Source of the DNA: Actinacidiphila sp. DG2A-62
GTDB taxonomy: Bacteria > Actinomycetota > Actinomycetes > Streptomycetales > Streptomycetaceae
Direction: 5' to 3'
Length of the DNA: 64,000 nucleotides
Assembly (NCBI RefSeq): GCF_035825295.1
Contig: NZ_JAYMGI010000002.1
Location: 5,323,501 to 5,387,500 of the forward strand
The translations under genes were made by a program, and so were the position numbers. The notes below the pieces were generated by a model, which did no database searches, had not been told where the DNA came from, and was given only the letters and a program-made list of their open reading frames with translations. Below, one piece after another: positions 1 through 7,653 of the stretch. Position 1 is the stretch's first letter; every line of letters starts with the position of its first letter.

Positions 1-113
1 GAGCGACCACGCGCGATCTGCTGGCGCTCGCCCGCGAGGTCCGCGAGGGCGTCGCCGAGGCGTTCGGCGTCACGCTCGTCAACGAGCCGGTCATGGTCGG
101 CGTAGCCCTTTAG
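1..113 (+). CDS. murB: UDP-N-acetylenolpyruvoylglucosamine reductase, C-terminal end (partial)
   Basis: The window opens inside a gene. The frame starting at base 3 reads 36 residues to a TAG at 111-113 and ends in LVNEPVMVGVAL. That resembles the C-terminus of MurB, the NADPH/FAD enzyme that reduces UDP-GlcNAc-enolpyruvate to UDP-MurNAc in peptidoglycan synthesis. A murB-type gene upstream of the adenosine deaminase, aminotransferase and secE is the usual order in Streptomyces. Only the tail is visible, so the call rests on a short match and on context. Confidence 0.6.
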   Translation, partial: ATTRDLLALAREVREGVAEAFGVTLVNEPVMVGVAL

Positions 114-131
114 GAGCCCTCCAGAAGCCCT

Positions 132-1151
132 TCAGGACTCCCCGGCCAGCCACGCGTCGATGCCCGCCAGCATCCTTGTCCTGATGTCCTCGGGCGCGCG
201 GGAGGCGCGGACGGACTGGCGGGCCAGCTCGGCCAGTTCGGCGTCGGTGAAGGCGTGGGCGGTGCGGGCGATGTCGTACTGCGCGGCCAGGCGGGAGCCG
301 AAGAGCAGCGGGTCGTCGGCGCCGAGCGCCACCGGCACGCCCGCCTCGTACAGGGTGCGCAGCGGCACGTCCTCCGGCTTGTCGTAGACGCCGAGGGCCA
401 CGTTGGACGCCGGGCAGACCTCGCAGGTCACGCCGGACTCGGCGAGGCGGCGCAGCAGCCGCGGGTCCTCGGCGGCCCGCACACCGTGGCCGACCCGCTG
501 CGCGTGCAGGTCGTCCAGACAGTCGCGGACGCTGGACGGCCCGGCCAGCTCGCCGCCGTGCGGGGCGGCCAGCAGCCCGCCGTCGCGCGCGATGGCGAAG
601 GCCCGGTCGAAGTCCCGGGCCAGGCCCCGGCGCTCGTCGTTGGACAGCCCGAAGCCGACCACGCCGCGGTCGGCGTAGCGGACCGCGAGCCGGGCCAGGG
701 TGCGGGCGTCCAGCGGGTGCTTCATGCGGTTGGCGGCGACCACCACGGCCATGCCGAGCCCGGTCTCGCGCGAGGCCGCGTCGACCGCGTCCAGGATGAT
801 CTCCATGGTCGGGATCAGCCCGCCGAGCCGGGGCGCGTACGAGGTCGGGTCGACCTGGATCTCCAGCCAGCCGGAGCCGTCCGCGACGTCCTCCTGCGCT
901 GCCTCGCGCACCAGCCGCTGGATGTCCTCCGGCGTGCGCAGGCACGAGCGCGCGATGTCGTAGAGCCGCTGGAAGCGGAACCAGCCGCGCTCGTCGGTGG
1001 CGTGCAGCTTCGGGGGCGTGCCGGAGGTCAGCGCCTCGGGCAGCCGGACGCCGTGCCGGTCGGCCAGCTCCAGCAGGGTGGCGGGCCGCATGGACCCGGT
1101 GAAGTGCAGGTGCAGATGCGCTTTGGGGAGCCGACGTACTTCGCGTGCCAT
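132..1151 (-). CDS. add: Adenosine deaminase
   Basis: A 339-residue metal-dependent hydrolase of the adenosine/AMP deaminase family. It would convert adenosine to inosine in purine salvage in the cytoplasm. The N-terminal HLHLHFTGSM (about residues 12-21) supplies the zinc HxH pair. Further on are HGGE, with the catalytic Glu, RVGHG with a metal-site His, CPASN, and GADDPLLF with the Asp pair, all in family order. The length is normal. The segment after HxH reads FTG rather than the common LDG/LEG, which suggests an actinobacterial subfamily. It converges on the murB end and lies downstream of the aminotransferase gene on the same strand, 121 bp away. Confidence 0.9.
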   Translation of the reverse strand: MAREVRRLPKAHLHLHFTGSMRPATLLELADRHGVRLPEALTSGTPPKLHATDERGWFRFQRLYDIARSCLRTPEDIQRLVREAAQEDVADGSGWLEIQVDPTSYAPRLGGLIPTMEIILDAVDAASRETGLGMAVVVAANRMKHPLDARTLARLAVRYADRGVVGFGLSNDERRGLARDFDRAFAIARDGGLLAAPHGGELAGPSSVRDCLDDLHAQRVGHGVRAAEDPRLLRRLAESGVTCEVCPASNVALGVYDKPEDVPLRTLYEAGVPVALGADDPLLFGSRLAAQYDIARTAHAFTDAELAELARQSVRASRAPEDIRTRMLAGIDAWLAGES

Positions 1152-1173
1152 CCCAAGATCCTGCTATACGACG

Positions 1174-1208
1174 GCCCCCGTCCGGAACCGTTTTCTCCGA
1201 ACGGGGGC
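1174..1208 (-). terminator. Hairpin between the aminotransferase and adenosine deaminase genes
   Basis: GCCCCCGT (1174-1181) and ACGGGGGC (1201-1208) form a perfect 8-bp stem with a 19-nt loop. It lies 65 bp beyond the aminotransferase stop. It could end that transcript or sit in the leader of add. No clear T tract follows on the minus strand. Confidence 0.45.
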
Positions 1209-1272
1209 TTGCCCGAAAAGGGGAGCGAGCGCCGGGACGGCCGGCGCGCGCGGGCGCGGACGCCGGCGGACG

Positions 1273-2556
1273 TCAGTCGGCTGCCTCGCCCAGCAGCTTC
1301 TGCAGCCGCGAGACGCCCTCGACCAGGTCCTCGTCGCCCAGCGCGTAGGACAGCCGCAGGTAGCCGGGGGTGCCGAAGGCCTCGCCGGGGACGACCGCGA
1401 CCTCGGCCTCGTCCAGGATCAGCGCGGCCAGGTCCACGGACGTGGCCGGGCGCTTGCCGCGGATCTCCTTGCCGAGCAGCGCCTTCACCGACGGGTAGGC
1501 GTAGAAGGCGCCCTCGGGCACCGGGCAGACCACGCCCGGGATCTCGTTGAGCATCCGCACGATGGTCTGGCGGCGGCGGTCGAAGGCGGTGCGCATCTGC
1601 GCGACCGCGTCCAGGTCGCCGGTGACGGCGGCCAGCGCGGCGACCTGGGCGACGTTGGAGACGTTGGAGGTGGCGTGCGACTGCAGGTTGGTCGCGGCCT
1701 TGACGACGTCCTTCGGACCGACGATCCAGCCCACCCGCCAGCCGGTCATGGCGTACGTCTTGGCGACGCCGTTGACCACCACGCACCGGTCGCGCAGCTC
1801 GGGCACGATGGCCGGCAGCGAGGTGAAGGTCGCGTCACCGTAGACCAGGTGCTCGTAGATCTCGTCGGTGAGCACCCACAGGCCGTGCTCGACCGCCCAG
1901 CGGCCGATCGCCTCGGAGTCGGCCTCGGAGTAGACCGCGCCGGTCGGGTTGGACGGCGAGACGAACAGCAGCACCTTGGTGCGCTCGGTGCGGGCCGCCT
2001 CCAGCTGCTCGACCGAGACCCGGTAGCCGGTCGTCTCGTCGGCGACCACCTCGACCGGCACGCCGCCGGCCAGCCGGATCGACTCGGGGTAGGTGGTCCA
2101 GTACGGCGCGGGCACGATCACCTCGTCGCCCGGGTCGAGGATCGCGGCGAAGGCCTCGTAGATCGCCTGCTTGCCGCCGTTGGTGACCAGCACCTGGGAG
2201 GCGTCCACCTCGTAGCCGGAGTCGCGGAGCGTCTTGGCGGCGATCGCGGCCTTCAGCTCGGGCAGCCCGCCGGCCGGCGTGTAGCGGTGGTACTTCGGGG
2301 TGCGGCAGGCCTCGACGGCGGCCTCGACGATGTAGTCGGGCGTCGGGAAGTCCGGCTCGCCGGCGCCGAAGCCGATCACCGGGCGGCCGGCCGCCTTGAG
2401 GGCCTTGGCCTTGGCGTCGACGGCCAGCGTCGCGGACTCCGAGATCGCCCCGACGCGGGCCGACACGCGGCGCTCGCCCGGCGTGCCGGACGGGGTCGCG
2501 GGGGCGGCTGCCGGGGTGGTTCCTGAGGGGGTGGCTGAGGGGGTTGCTGCGCTCAT
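1273..2556 (-). CDS. aspC: Pyridoxal-phosphate aspartate/aromatic aminotransferase (class I)
   Basis: A 427-residue fold-type I aminotransferase. The frame is open further upstream, but the ATG at 2556 (MSAATPSATP) was chosen because the region before it holds a promoter and a tRNA on the other strand. A short Pro/Ala/Ser/Thr-rich head of about 30 residues precedes the catalytic domain. Visible family motifs are GAGEPDFPTPDYI, TNGGKQAIYEAF, PAPYWTTYP, SPSNPTGAVYS, TDEIYEHLVY, the PLP-lysine motif VAKTYAMTGWRVGW, and the substrate-carboxylate Arg in YLRLSYA. It would transfer amino groups between aspartate (or aromatic amino acids) and 2-oxoglutarate. It is divergent from the tRNA-Trp/secE transcript. 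Confidence 0.9.
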   Translation of the reverse strand: MSAATPSATPSGTTPAAAPATPSGTPGERRVSARVGAISESATLAVDAKAKALKAAGRPVIGFGAGEPDFPTPDYIVEAAVEACRTPKYHRYTPAGGLPELKAAIAAKTLRDSGYEVDASQVLVTNGGKQAIYEAFAAILDPGDEVIVPAPYWTTYPESIRLAGGVPVEVVADETTGYRVSVEQLEAARTERTKVLLFVSPSNPTGAVYSEADSEAIGRWAVEHGLWVLTDEIYEHLVYGDATFTSLPAIVPELRDRCVVVNGVAKTYAMTGWRVGWIVGPKDVVKAATNLQSHATSNVSNVAQVAALAAVTGDLDAVAQMRTAFDRRRQTIVRMLNEIPGVVCPVPEGAFYAYPSVKALLGKEIRGKRPATSVDLAALILDEAEVAVVPGEAFGTPGYLRLSYALGDEDLVEGVSRLQKLLGEAAD

Positions 2557-2653
2557 GAGGGCATCGTCCCACCGGCGGCGGCGGCCCGGCACCGGGTTTG
2601 GCCGGCAATCGCCCCCCTGCTGGCCGCTCCCGGCCTCTTCCGGGTGCAAGGCG

Positions 2654-2683
2654 TTCGACGCGCAGCCTGAGAACCCGTACACT
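2654..2683 (+). promoter_or_regulatory. Candidate promoter of tRNA-Trp-secE-nusG
   Basis: A -35-like TTCGAC (2654-2659) and a good -10 hexamer TACACT (2678-2683) are separated by 18 bp. They would start transcription near 2690, about 50 bp before the tRNA. The pattern fits the principal housekeeping sigma factor. Confidence 0.55.
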
Positions 2684-2741
2684 CCTACGTCGGCGGCCCT
2701 CCCGTCTGCCGTACTGCTGGTAGGTTGGGGGGAGTCGGCAA

Positions 2742-2814
2742 AGGGTCGTAGCTCAATTGGTAGAGCACTGGTCTCCAAAACCAGCGGTTGGGGGTTCAAG
2801 TCCCTCCGGCCCTG
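2742..2814 (+). tRNA. tRNA-Trp (anticodon CCA)
   Basis: A 73-nt cloverleaf. The 7-bp acceptor stem AGGGTCG/CGGCCCT has one T-G wobble. The D arm is GCTC...GAGC. The anticodon stem CTGGT/ACCAG encloses loop CTCCAAA, with CCA at 2775-2777. The variable loop is CGGTT and the T arm has TTCAAGT. The discriminator is G and the 3' CCA is not encoded. A tRNA-Trp just before secE is the usual Streptomyces arrangement. Confidence 0.95.
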
Positions 2815-2910
2815 CTCACACGCCTGAAGGTGGGCGTGGGCAGGAAAACAGCACTCGCCGTACCGCGCGACGGGCGCGGCATGGCCACGACCGGAGTCAG
2901 GTGAGGACGA

Positions 2911-3204
2911 GTGACCGAGATCACGGACTCCATCGACGTCCCTGAGCCTGGCACGACTCAGGATGACAAGGAGACCGACAGGAAGCCCCGCCGCGGCGGC
3001 AAGCGCGGAAAGAAGGGCCCTCTCGGTCGTCTCGCTCTCTTCTACCGCCAGATCGTGGCGGAACTGCGGAAGGTCGTCTGGCCGAACCGCAACGACCTGA
3101 TGACGTACACCACCGTGGTGATTGTGTTCGTTGTCGTCGTCATCGCCTTCGTAAGCGTGGTTGACTGGGGTTTCTCGAAGCTCGTCTCGTACGTCTTCGG
3201 CTGA
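2911..3204 (+). CDS. secE: Preprotein translocase subunit SecE
   Basis: A 97-residue membrane protein starting at GTG 2911, with a GTGAGG-type ribosome site just before it. A charged, basic N-terminal half (RKPRRGGKRGKKG) leads to the SecE motif FYRQIVAELRKVVWPNRND. One transmembrane segment follows (about residues 67-87, TTVVIVFVVVVIAFVSVV). The single-span architecture is normal for actinobacteria. SecE clamps SecY in the SecYEG channel. It sits 96 bp after tRNA-Trp and 80 bp before nusG, probably in one transcript. Confidence 0.96.
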   Translation: MTEITDSIDVPEPGTTQDDKETDRKPRRGGKRGKKGPLGRLALFYRQIVAELRKVVWPNRNDLMTYTTVVIVFVVVVIAFVSVVDWGFSKLVSYVFG

Positions 3205-3284
3205 TCCCGCGGCGGGTGCCGGCTCCACGTCCACGGCGCCTGTCCGTATGTCCCACCCTTTGAAGTCAGGAAGAAGCAGTCACC

Positions 3285-4229
3285 GTGTCTGACCCGAACG
3301 TGTACGACGGCGCCGCCACCGACGAGTCTGCCGAAGGCGACGACACCGCACTCGACGCCGCCGAGGCGGCTGCGGGCGCCGACGGTGACGAGACCGAGGT
3401 CGCGGCGGAGGCCGCGGAGGACACCGAGCACGCGGAGGATGCCGAGGCCGGCGACGACGCGGAGGAGTCCGCGGAGGCTGTCGAGGCTTCCGACGAGGAG
3501 TCCGCGGCGGACGGCGCCGAGGACGGCGAGGCCGAGGCGTCCGGTGAGGTCGAGGCGTCCGGTGACGCCGACGAGGCCGAGGACTCCGGCGAGGACGGCG
3601 CGGCCGCGGCCGAGCCGGTCGACGCGGTGGCCGCCTTCCGCGAGGAGCTGCGGACGCTGCCCGGCGAGTGGTACGTGATCCACACCTACGCCGGCTACGA
3701 GAACCGCGTGAAGTCCAACCTGGAGCAGCGCGCCGTCTCCTTGAACGTCGAGGAGTACATCTACCAGGCCGAGGTTCCGCAGGAAGAAGTCGTCCAGATC
3801 AAGAACGGCGACCGCAAGACGATCCGGCAGAACAAGCTCCCCGGCTACGTCCTGGTCCGCATGGACCTGACGAACGAGTCGTGGGGCGTAGTCCGCAACA
3901 CCCCCGGCGTCACCGGCTTCGTGGGCAACGCGTACGACCCGTACCCGCTGACCCTGGACGAGATCGTCAAGATGCTGGCCCCCGAGGTGGAGGCCGCGGC
4001 CGAGGCCGCCGCGATCGCCGAGGGCACCGCGCAGCCCCGCAAGGTCGAGGTCCAGGTCCTGGACTTCGAGGTCGGCGACTCGGTCACCGTCACCGACGGC
4101 CCCTTCGCCACCCTCCAGGCCACGATCAACGAGATCAACCCCGACTCCAAGAAGGTCAAGGGCCTGGTGGAGATCTTCGGCCGCGAGACCCCGGTCGAGC
4201 TGAGCTTCGACCAGATCCAGAAGAACTAG
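3285..4229 (+). CDS. nusG: Transcription elongation/antitermination factor NusG
   Basis: 314 residues from GTG 3285, preceded by AGGAAG. The first ~115 residues are an extremely acidic Asp/Glu/Ala-rich extension. The NGN domain then starts at GEWYVIHTYAGYENRVK and contains LPGYVLVRMDL and VRNTPGVTGFVG. A C-terminal KOW domain follows (VGDSVTVTDGPFATLQATI...VEIFGRETPVEL). NusG binds the RpoC clamp and links polymerase to Rho or ribosomal protein S10. The acidic head is a Streptomyces feature of unknown role. In relatives rplK follows almost directly; here about 9.9 kb intervenes. Confidence 0.97.
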   Translation: MSDPNVYDGAATDESAEGDDTALDAAEAAAGADGDETEVAAEAAEDTEHAEDAEAGDDAEESAEAVEASDEESAADGAEDGEAEASGEVEASGDADEAEDSGEDGAAAAEPVDAVAAFREELRTLPGEWYVIHTYAGYENRVKSNLEQRAVSLNVEEYIYQAEVPQEEVVQIKNGDRKTIRQNKLPGYVLVRMDLTNESWGVVRNTPGVTGFVGNAYDPYPLTLDEIVKMLAPEVEAAAEAAAIAEGTAQPRKVEVQVLDFEVGDSVTVTDGPFATLQATINEINPDSKKVKGLVEIFGRETPVELSFDQIQKN

Positions 4230-4247
4230 GCTTTGCAGCTTCCGAAA

Positions 4248-4285
4248 GAGCCCCTGACCAGCGGTTTTCCGTTGGGCGGGGGCTC
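4248..4285 (+). terminator. Terminator after nusG
   Basis: The outer stem GAGCCCC/GGGGCTC (4248-4254 with 4279-4285) is extended by an inner stem CCAGCGG/CCGTTGG around a TTTT loop. It lies 18 bp after the nusG stop. It separates the secE-nusG transcript from the accessory DNA downstream. Confidence 0.8.
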
Positions 4286-4316
4286 TGTCGTATCGCAGGG
4301 GCCGTCCCGGGGCCGT

Positions 4317-4514
4317 TCAGCGCTTCCGGGACTTCCCGAAGGCGGCATCGACCGCCTTCCGGGTCCGGGTCTCGCTGGCCGGCATCAGGTGGCGCAGCTC
4401 CCGCAGAACCTTCGGGACGTCCTGGGGGCGGCAGCGCATGAGCGCGATCACCCCGAAGAGGGATCGGCAGAACCGCACCTTGAAAAGGAGGATATACCAA
4501 GTCAATTCGGACAT
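4317..4514 (-). CDS. Small hypothetical protein (doubtful)
   Basis: A 65-residue reading frame on the minus strand between the nusG terminator and the insertion sequence. It has a hydrophobic start (MSELTWYILLFKV, then SLFGVIALM) and a basic C-terminus ending in FGKSRKR. A GAGAGG lies about 10 nt before the ATG. I do not recognise a family. It is the only plausible coding frame in the 344 bp between nusG and the element, which is otherwise without visible genes. It could equally be chance. Just upstream, GCCTCT/AGAGGC around 4525-4540 forms a small inverted repeat. Confidence 0.3.
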   Translation of the reverse strand: MSELTWYILLFKVRFCRSLFGVIALMRCRPQDVPKVLRELRHLMPASETRTRKAVDAAFGKSRKR

Positions 4515-4573
4515 TGTTGCGTAGCCTCTCGAAAGAGGCGCAGCCGGTCCGAGTACAAGGCGGGCCCGCTAGG

Positions 4574-5644
4574 TGTTCTGTCTCGGGAGGTTGTGGACGG
4601 TGACGGAGATCATCACTCGCTGATCTTGAAAAGGGTGAGGGCCTTCTGGCCTGGTGTGGATTGCGACATCTGCACCGGCGACCAGAAAGGCCCTCGTGCC
4701 TCACCGTAACGCACCCCTGACCGAGACCGGACGTCTGCGTCTGGCACGCTGCGTGGTGGACGACGGCTGGCCGCTGCGGCGGGCGGCCGAACGCTTCCAG
4801 GTCTCGCCGACCACCGCTCAGCGCTGGGCCGAGCGCTACCGGCAGTTCGGTGAGGCCGGGATGGGCGACCGCTCCTCCCGCCCGCGCACAAGCCCCCGCC
4901 GCACCCCGACCCGCACCGAGCGCCGGATCATCAAGGTCCGCGTCCTGCGCCGCTGGGGACCGGCCCGTATCGCGCACCTGCTACGGCTGGCGCCCTCGAC
5001 CGTGCACCGGGTCCTGACCCGCTACGGCCTGGCCCGTCTGGCCCACCTGGACCGGGCCACCGGCCGCGTCATACGCCGCTACGAACGCGACCGGCCCGGC
5101 GAACTCGTCCACATCGACATCAAGAAGCTCGGCAACATCCCCGACGGCGGCGGCCACAAGGTCCTGGGCCGCCAAGCAGGCCGCAAGACCCGCTCAAACG
5201 CCGGCTACAGCTACCTCCACACCGCCGTCGACGACCACTCCCGCCTGGCCTACAGCGAAATCCTGCCCGACGAGAAGAAGGAGACCGCCACCGGCTTCTG
5301 GACCCGCGCCCACGCCTTCTTCGCCCAGGCCGGCATCACCGTCGAACGCGTGCTGACCGACAACGGCTCCTGCTACCGCTCACGCGACTGGCGCGACCTG
5401 CTGACGGCAGCCGGGATCACCCACAAACGAACCCGGCCCTACCGGCCCCAGACCAACGGCAAGGTCGAACGCTTCAACCGCACCCTGCTCGACGAGTGGG
5501 CCTACGCCCGCCCCTACCGCTCCGAGGCCGAACGCCGCAACGCCTTCCCCGACTGGCTCCACACCTACAATCACCACCGCGGACACACCGCGCTGAAAGG
5601 CCAACCACCCGACAGCCGCGTCCCCAACCTCACAGGGCAATACA
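4574..5644 (+). mobile_element. IS481-family insertion sequence, 1071 bp
   Basis: The left end at 4574 (TGTTCTGTCTCGGGAGGTTG) matches the inverted right end at 5644 (TGTATTGCCCTGTGAGGTTG) in most positions over ~25 bp, giving terminal inverted repeats. The flanks are GCTAGG (4568-4573) and CCTAGG (5645-5650), fitting the NCTAGN target known for IS481. The flanks differ in one outer base, so either one mutated or the element recombined after insertion. It encodes one intact transposase and lies at the nusG end of accessory region 1. Confidence 0.85.
4637..4695 (+). promoter_or_regulatory. Hairpin sequestering the transposase ribosome-binding site
   Basis: GAGGGCCTTCTGG (4637-4649) is complementary to CCAGAAAGGCCCTC (4682-4695) apart from one extra A, with a 32-nt loop between. 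The 3' arm holds the AAAGG ribosome site and ends at the base before the GTG start at 4696. In a transcript entering from outside, this would hide the start. Such structures are known in several IS families as guards against read-through expression. Confidence 0.6.
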
Positions 5645-5649
5645 CCTAG
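4696..5649 (+). CDS. IS481-family DDE transposase
   Basis: 317 residues from GTG 4696 (reads PHRNAPLTETGRL), with AAAGG six bases upstream. The frame is open 42 bp further upstream, but this start matches the usual IS481 length. Residues ~1-110 form helix-turn-helix modules (RRAAERFQVSPTTAQRWAERY; ARIAHLLRLAPSTVHRVLTRYG). The integrase core shows ELVHIDIKKLG with the first Asp, VLTDNGSCYRS with the second Asp, and RPYRPQTNGKVERFNRTLLDEW with the Glu. The protein appears intact and could be active. Its TAG stop (5647-5649) lies in the flanking target CTAG, outside the element. Confidence 0.93.
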   Translation: MPHRNAPLTETGRLRLARCVVDDGWPLRRAAERFQVSPTTAQRWAERYRQFGEAGMGDRSSRPRTSPRRTPTRTERRIIKVRVLRRWGPARIAHLLRLAPSTVHRVLTRYGLARLAHLDRATGRVIRRYERDRPGELVHIDIKKLGNIPDGGGHKVLGRQAGRKTRSNAGYSYLHTAVDDHSRLAYSEILPDEKKETATGFWTRAHAFFAQAGITVERVLTDNGSCYRSRDWRDLLTAAGITHKRTRPYRPQTNGKVERFNRTLLDEWAYARPYRSEAERRNAFPDWLHTYNHHRGHTALKGQPPDSRVPNLTGQYT

Positions 5650-5879
5650 GCCCAGGGCTTCGGGTGGCTTCTGCGCGCCAGTGGGTGCAGCCGAGAAGTA
5701 GGCGGGCGCCCAGTGTACTCGCGCGGGTGCCATGGCTGTTGTCGCGTACTTGGACCGTCCCCGCTGAGCGCGGCCCTTTTCGACGAGCCGCCCATCGGTG
5801 CTTCGGCCGGCAGAGGATCTGTCGTTGAGCCGGGTGTTCCGAGTACGGTCCCGGAGGACGCCGACGAAGGAGAACGATT

Positions 5880-6203
5880 GTGGCTGAGTACCTGACCGTT
5901 CTGACCACGACCGACGCCGCCGAGAAGGCTCAGGCATTGGCCGCCGGTGCGGTGGAGGCCAAGGTGGCGGCCTGTGCGCAGATCGAGGGGCCGATCACCA
6001 GCGTGTACCGGTGGGAGGGCGTGGTGCAGACGGACCGGGAATGGCGGGTGCTGTACAAGACGACCGCCGAGCGGTATCCGGAGCTTGAGGCGCACATCAA
6101 GCAGATGCACGATTACGACACCCCGGAGATCATCGCCACCCCGGTCACGCACGGCAGCGGCGCTTACCTCTCGTGGGTGAGCCAGGAGACGGCCAGGGGC
6201 TGA
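5880..6203 (+). CDS. cutA: Divalent-ion tolerance protein CutA
   Basis: 107 residues from GTG 5880 with AAGGAGA seven bases upstream. It has the whole CutA1 fold: MAEYLTVLTTTDAAEKAQALA, the KVAACAQIEGPITSVYRWEG core, an EWRVLYKTT strand and YDTPEIIATPVTHGSGAYLSWV. CutA is a small trimeric, ferredoxin-like cytoplasmic protein linked by genetics to copper and other metal tolerance, but its biochemical job is unsettled. The 230 bp between the IS and this gene show no convincing gene. The stop abuts, with no spacer, the stop of the convergent regulator. Confidence 0.9.
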   Translation: MAEYLTVLTTTDAAEKAQALAAGAVEAKVAACAQIEGPITSVYRWEGVVQTDREWRVLYKTTAERYPELEAHIKQMHDYDTPEIIATPVTHGSGAYLSWVSQETARG

Positions 6204-7466
6204 TCACGTGGCGAGTGCGGCGCGGATGTCCTCGGCGAGGTCTCGCGCCGCGCTGTACTGCGGGGGCAGCAGGGCTGCCATGGACACCAGGCGCTGACGT
6301 CCCATGGTCGTAGGTGTTGCGACAGCGGCGTCCATGAACCGGCGTCCGACCTCCAGGCCCCGGTCCACGTTGCCGGTCATCAGATAACCCGTGGCCGCAT
6401 CCGACAGGATCACGATGGACACCTTCGAGTCGTCGTCGCCCAGGTTCGTCAGGGCGTTCTCGGCGGCTTGGCCCAGGTCGGGGTGGCTGAGCTTGGAGTA
6501 GGTGGCGACGGTCAGGGAGTCGAGGCGGGATCGCTGGTAGAAGCGGATCCACGCCTGTCCGGCAGCGGGATCGGCATAGTCGAATGCGGTGACTGCCCGA
6601 TCCAGCGCGCGTACCGCCCCCTCCCGGTCTCCGCACCCGGCGGCTTCTTCGGCCTCTCGGGCGGCCAGCCAAGAGCGGGCGGCAGCGTACCCGGCGCCGC
6701 GTACATGTTCCTGGGCGGCGGCCAGCATCTCCCGAGCCTTGCCCGCCGGTGCGGCGTAGGACGCATAACCCATGGCCAGGGCCACGACTGCCGGGTGCCC
6801 GCCTTCCCTTCCGGCCAGCGCCGCGGTGGCGTAGTAGTGCCGTGCCGTGTCCATGTCGCCGATGTCGTAGGCCACCCAACCCGCGAGGGCCGCTGTCTCT
6901 CCGGCGGCGACGGTGAGCGCGCGGCGATGGGGGCCGGAACGGGGAATCAGCGCGGTCAGGGCCTCCAGGTGGCTACCCAGACGACCCACTAGCAGCTCAG
7001 CGGGCAGATGGTGCTCGCTGACGAACAGATTGGCGGTGGCCTCCACCAACTGGTCGGTCAGCTGCCGGTCCACGGTCGGTCCGGCCAGTGCCGCCGCCAG
7101 CCGTCCCCAGGGTTCGGTGGCGATTCCGGCGGCCAGCATCGAGACGCCAAGAAATTCACGTCGCTCCACGCGGGTGATGTCCTCCCGGTCCTCTGACAGC
7201 CGCGATGCCGATGCGAGCCTGCGGTAGCGACGGCTGGCGGCAACTGCCTGTCGGACTTCCTCCACTGGGATGCCGTACCCTCGGGCGATCGTCTCGTGCA
7301 GGTGGGGGACGGGGAGCCGTTTCTCCGTCTCCCAGCGCTTGATGTTCTCCGGGTCGACGAACCGGCTGCTGACAGCCCCCAGGTGTTCGGCCTGGTCGCG
7401 TCTGGTGCGTCCCGCCTGTTCCCGAAGCCCGCGCAACAGGTGGCCGATGCCGTTCGGACTCGTCAT
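6204..7466 (-). CDS. XRE-type regulator with TPR-like C-terminal domain, divergent from the graspetide genes
   Basis: 420 residues from ATG 7466 (MTSPNGIGHLLRGLREQAG). The N-terminal ~75 residues form a Cro/C1-type helix-turn-helix (TRRDQAEHLGAVSSRFVDPENIKRWETEKRLPVPH). A linker VERREFLGVSMLAAG follows. The long alanine-rich helical remainder resembles the tetratricopeptide-type sensor domain of many Streptomyces XRE regulators. The gene is divergent from the precursor gene across 187 bp, so it probably controls the graspetide operon and itself. The frame is open to 7739, but that would run over the precursor start. The ribosome site at 7466 is weak, so the start is moderately sure. Confidence 0.8.
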   Translation of the reverse strand: MTSPNGIGHLLRGLREQAGRTRRDQAEHLGAVSSRFVDPENIKRWETEKRLPVPHLHETIARGYGIPVEEVRQAVAASRRYRRLASASRLSEDREDITRVERREFLGVSMLAAGIATEPWGRLAAALAGPTVDRQLTDQLVEATANLFVSEHHLPAELLVGRLGSHLEALTALIPRSGPHRRALTVAAGETAALAGWVAYDIGDMDTARHYYATAALAGREGGHPAVVALAMGYASYAAPAGKAREMLAAAQEHVRGAGYAAARSWLAAREAEEAAGCGDREGAVRALDRAVTAFDYADPAAGQAWIRFYQRSRLDSLTVATYSKLSHPDLGQAAENALTNLGDDDSKVSIVILSDAATGYLMTGNVDRGLEVGRRFMDAAVATPTTMGRQRLVSMAALLPPQYSAARDLAEDIRAALAT

Positions 7467-7653
7467 GCGCGCCCCCGTGTTCGGTTCGCCGTCCTGCTTC
7501 TCATCCTGGCCCCCCGGACCGGCCCCCTGCCGGAAAACGCACCCTTTTCCGGCCCTCGCAGACCGAAGCGAAGCGTCGTTGGCTAGGTGTATGCCCACTG
7601 CCCAGCAGATGGACACGGCCTCACGCAGACGCCAACGACCAAGGAGGGGCACG
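7467..7653. promoter_or_regulatory. Divergent control region of regulator and graspetide operon
   Basis: This 187-bp region separates the regulator start (minus) from the precursor start (plus). It should carry both promoters. I see no hexamer pair good enough to place them. The clear signal is the ribosome site AAGGAGG at 7641-7647, six bases before the GTG at 7654, consistent with strong expression of the precursor. Confidence 0.5.

Noticed and set aside
2742..2814. tRNA-Trp as integration site of an island
   Set aside because: The tRNA is followed by the normal secE-nusG genes and no repeat of its 3' end was noticed near either accessory region.
5651..5879. Gene remnant between the insertion sequence and cutA
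   Set aside because: Frames on both strands are short or shadow cutA; no recognisable motif or ribosome site other than that of cutA.
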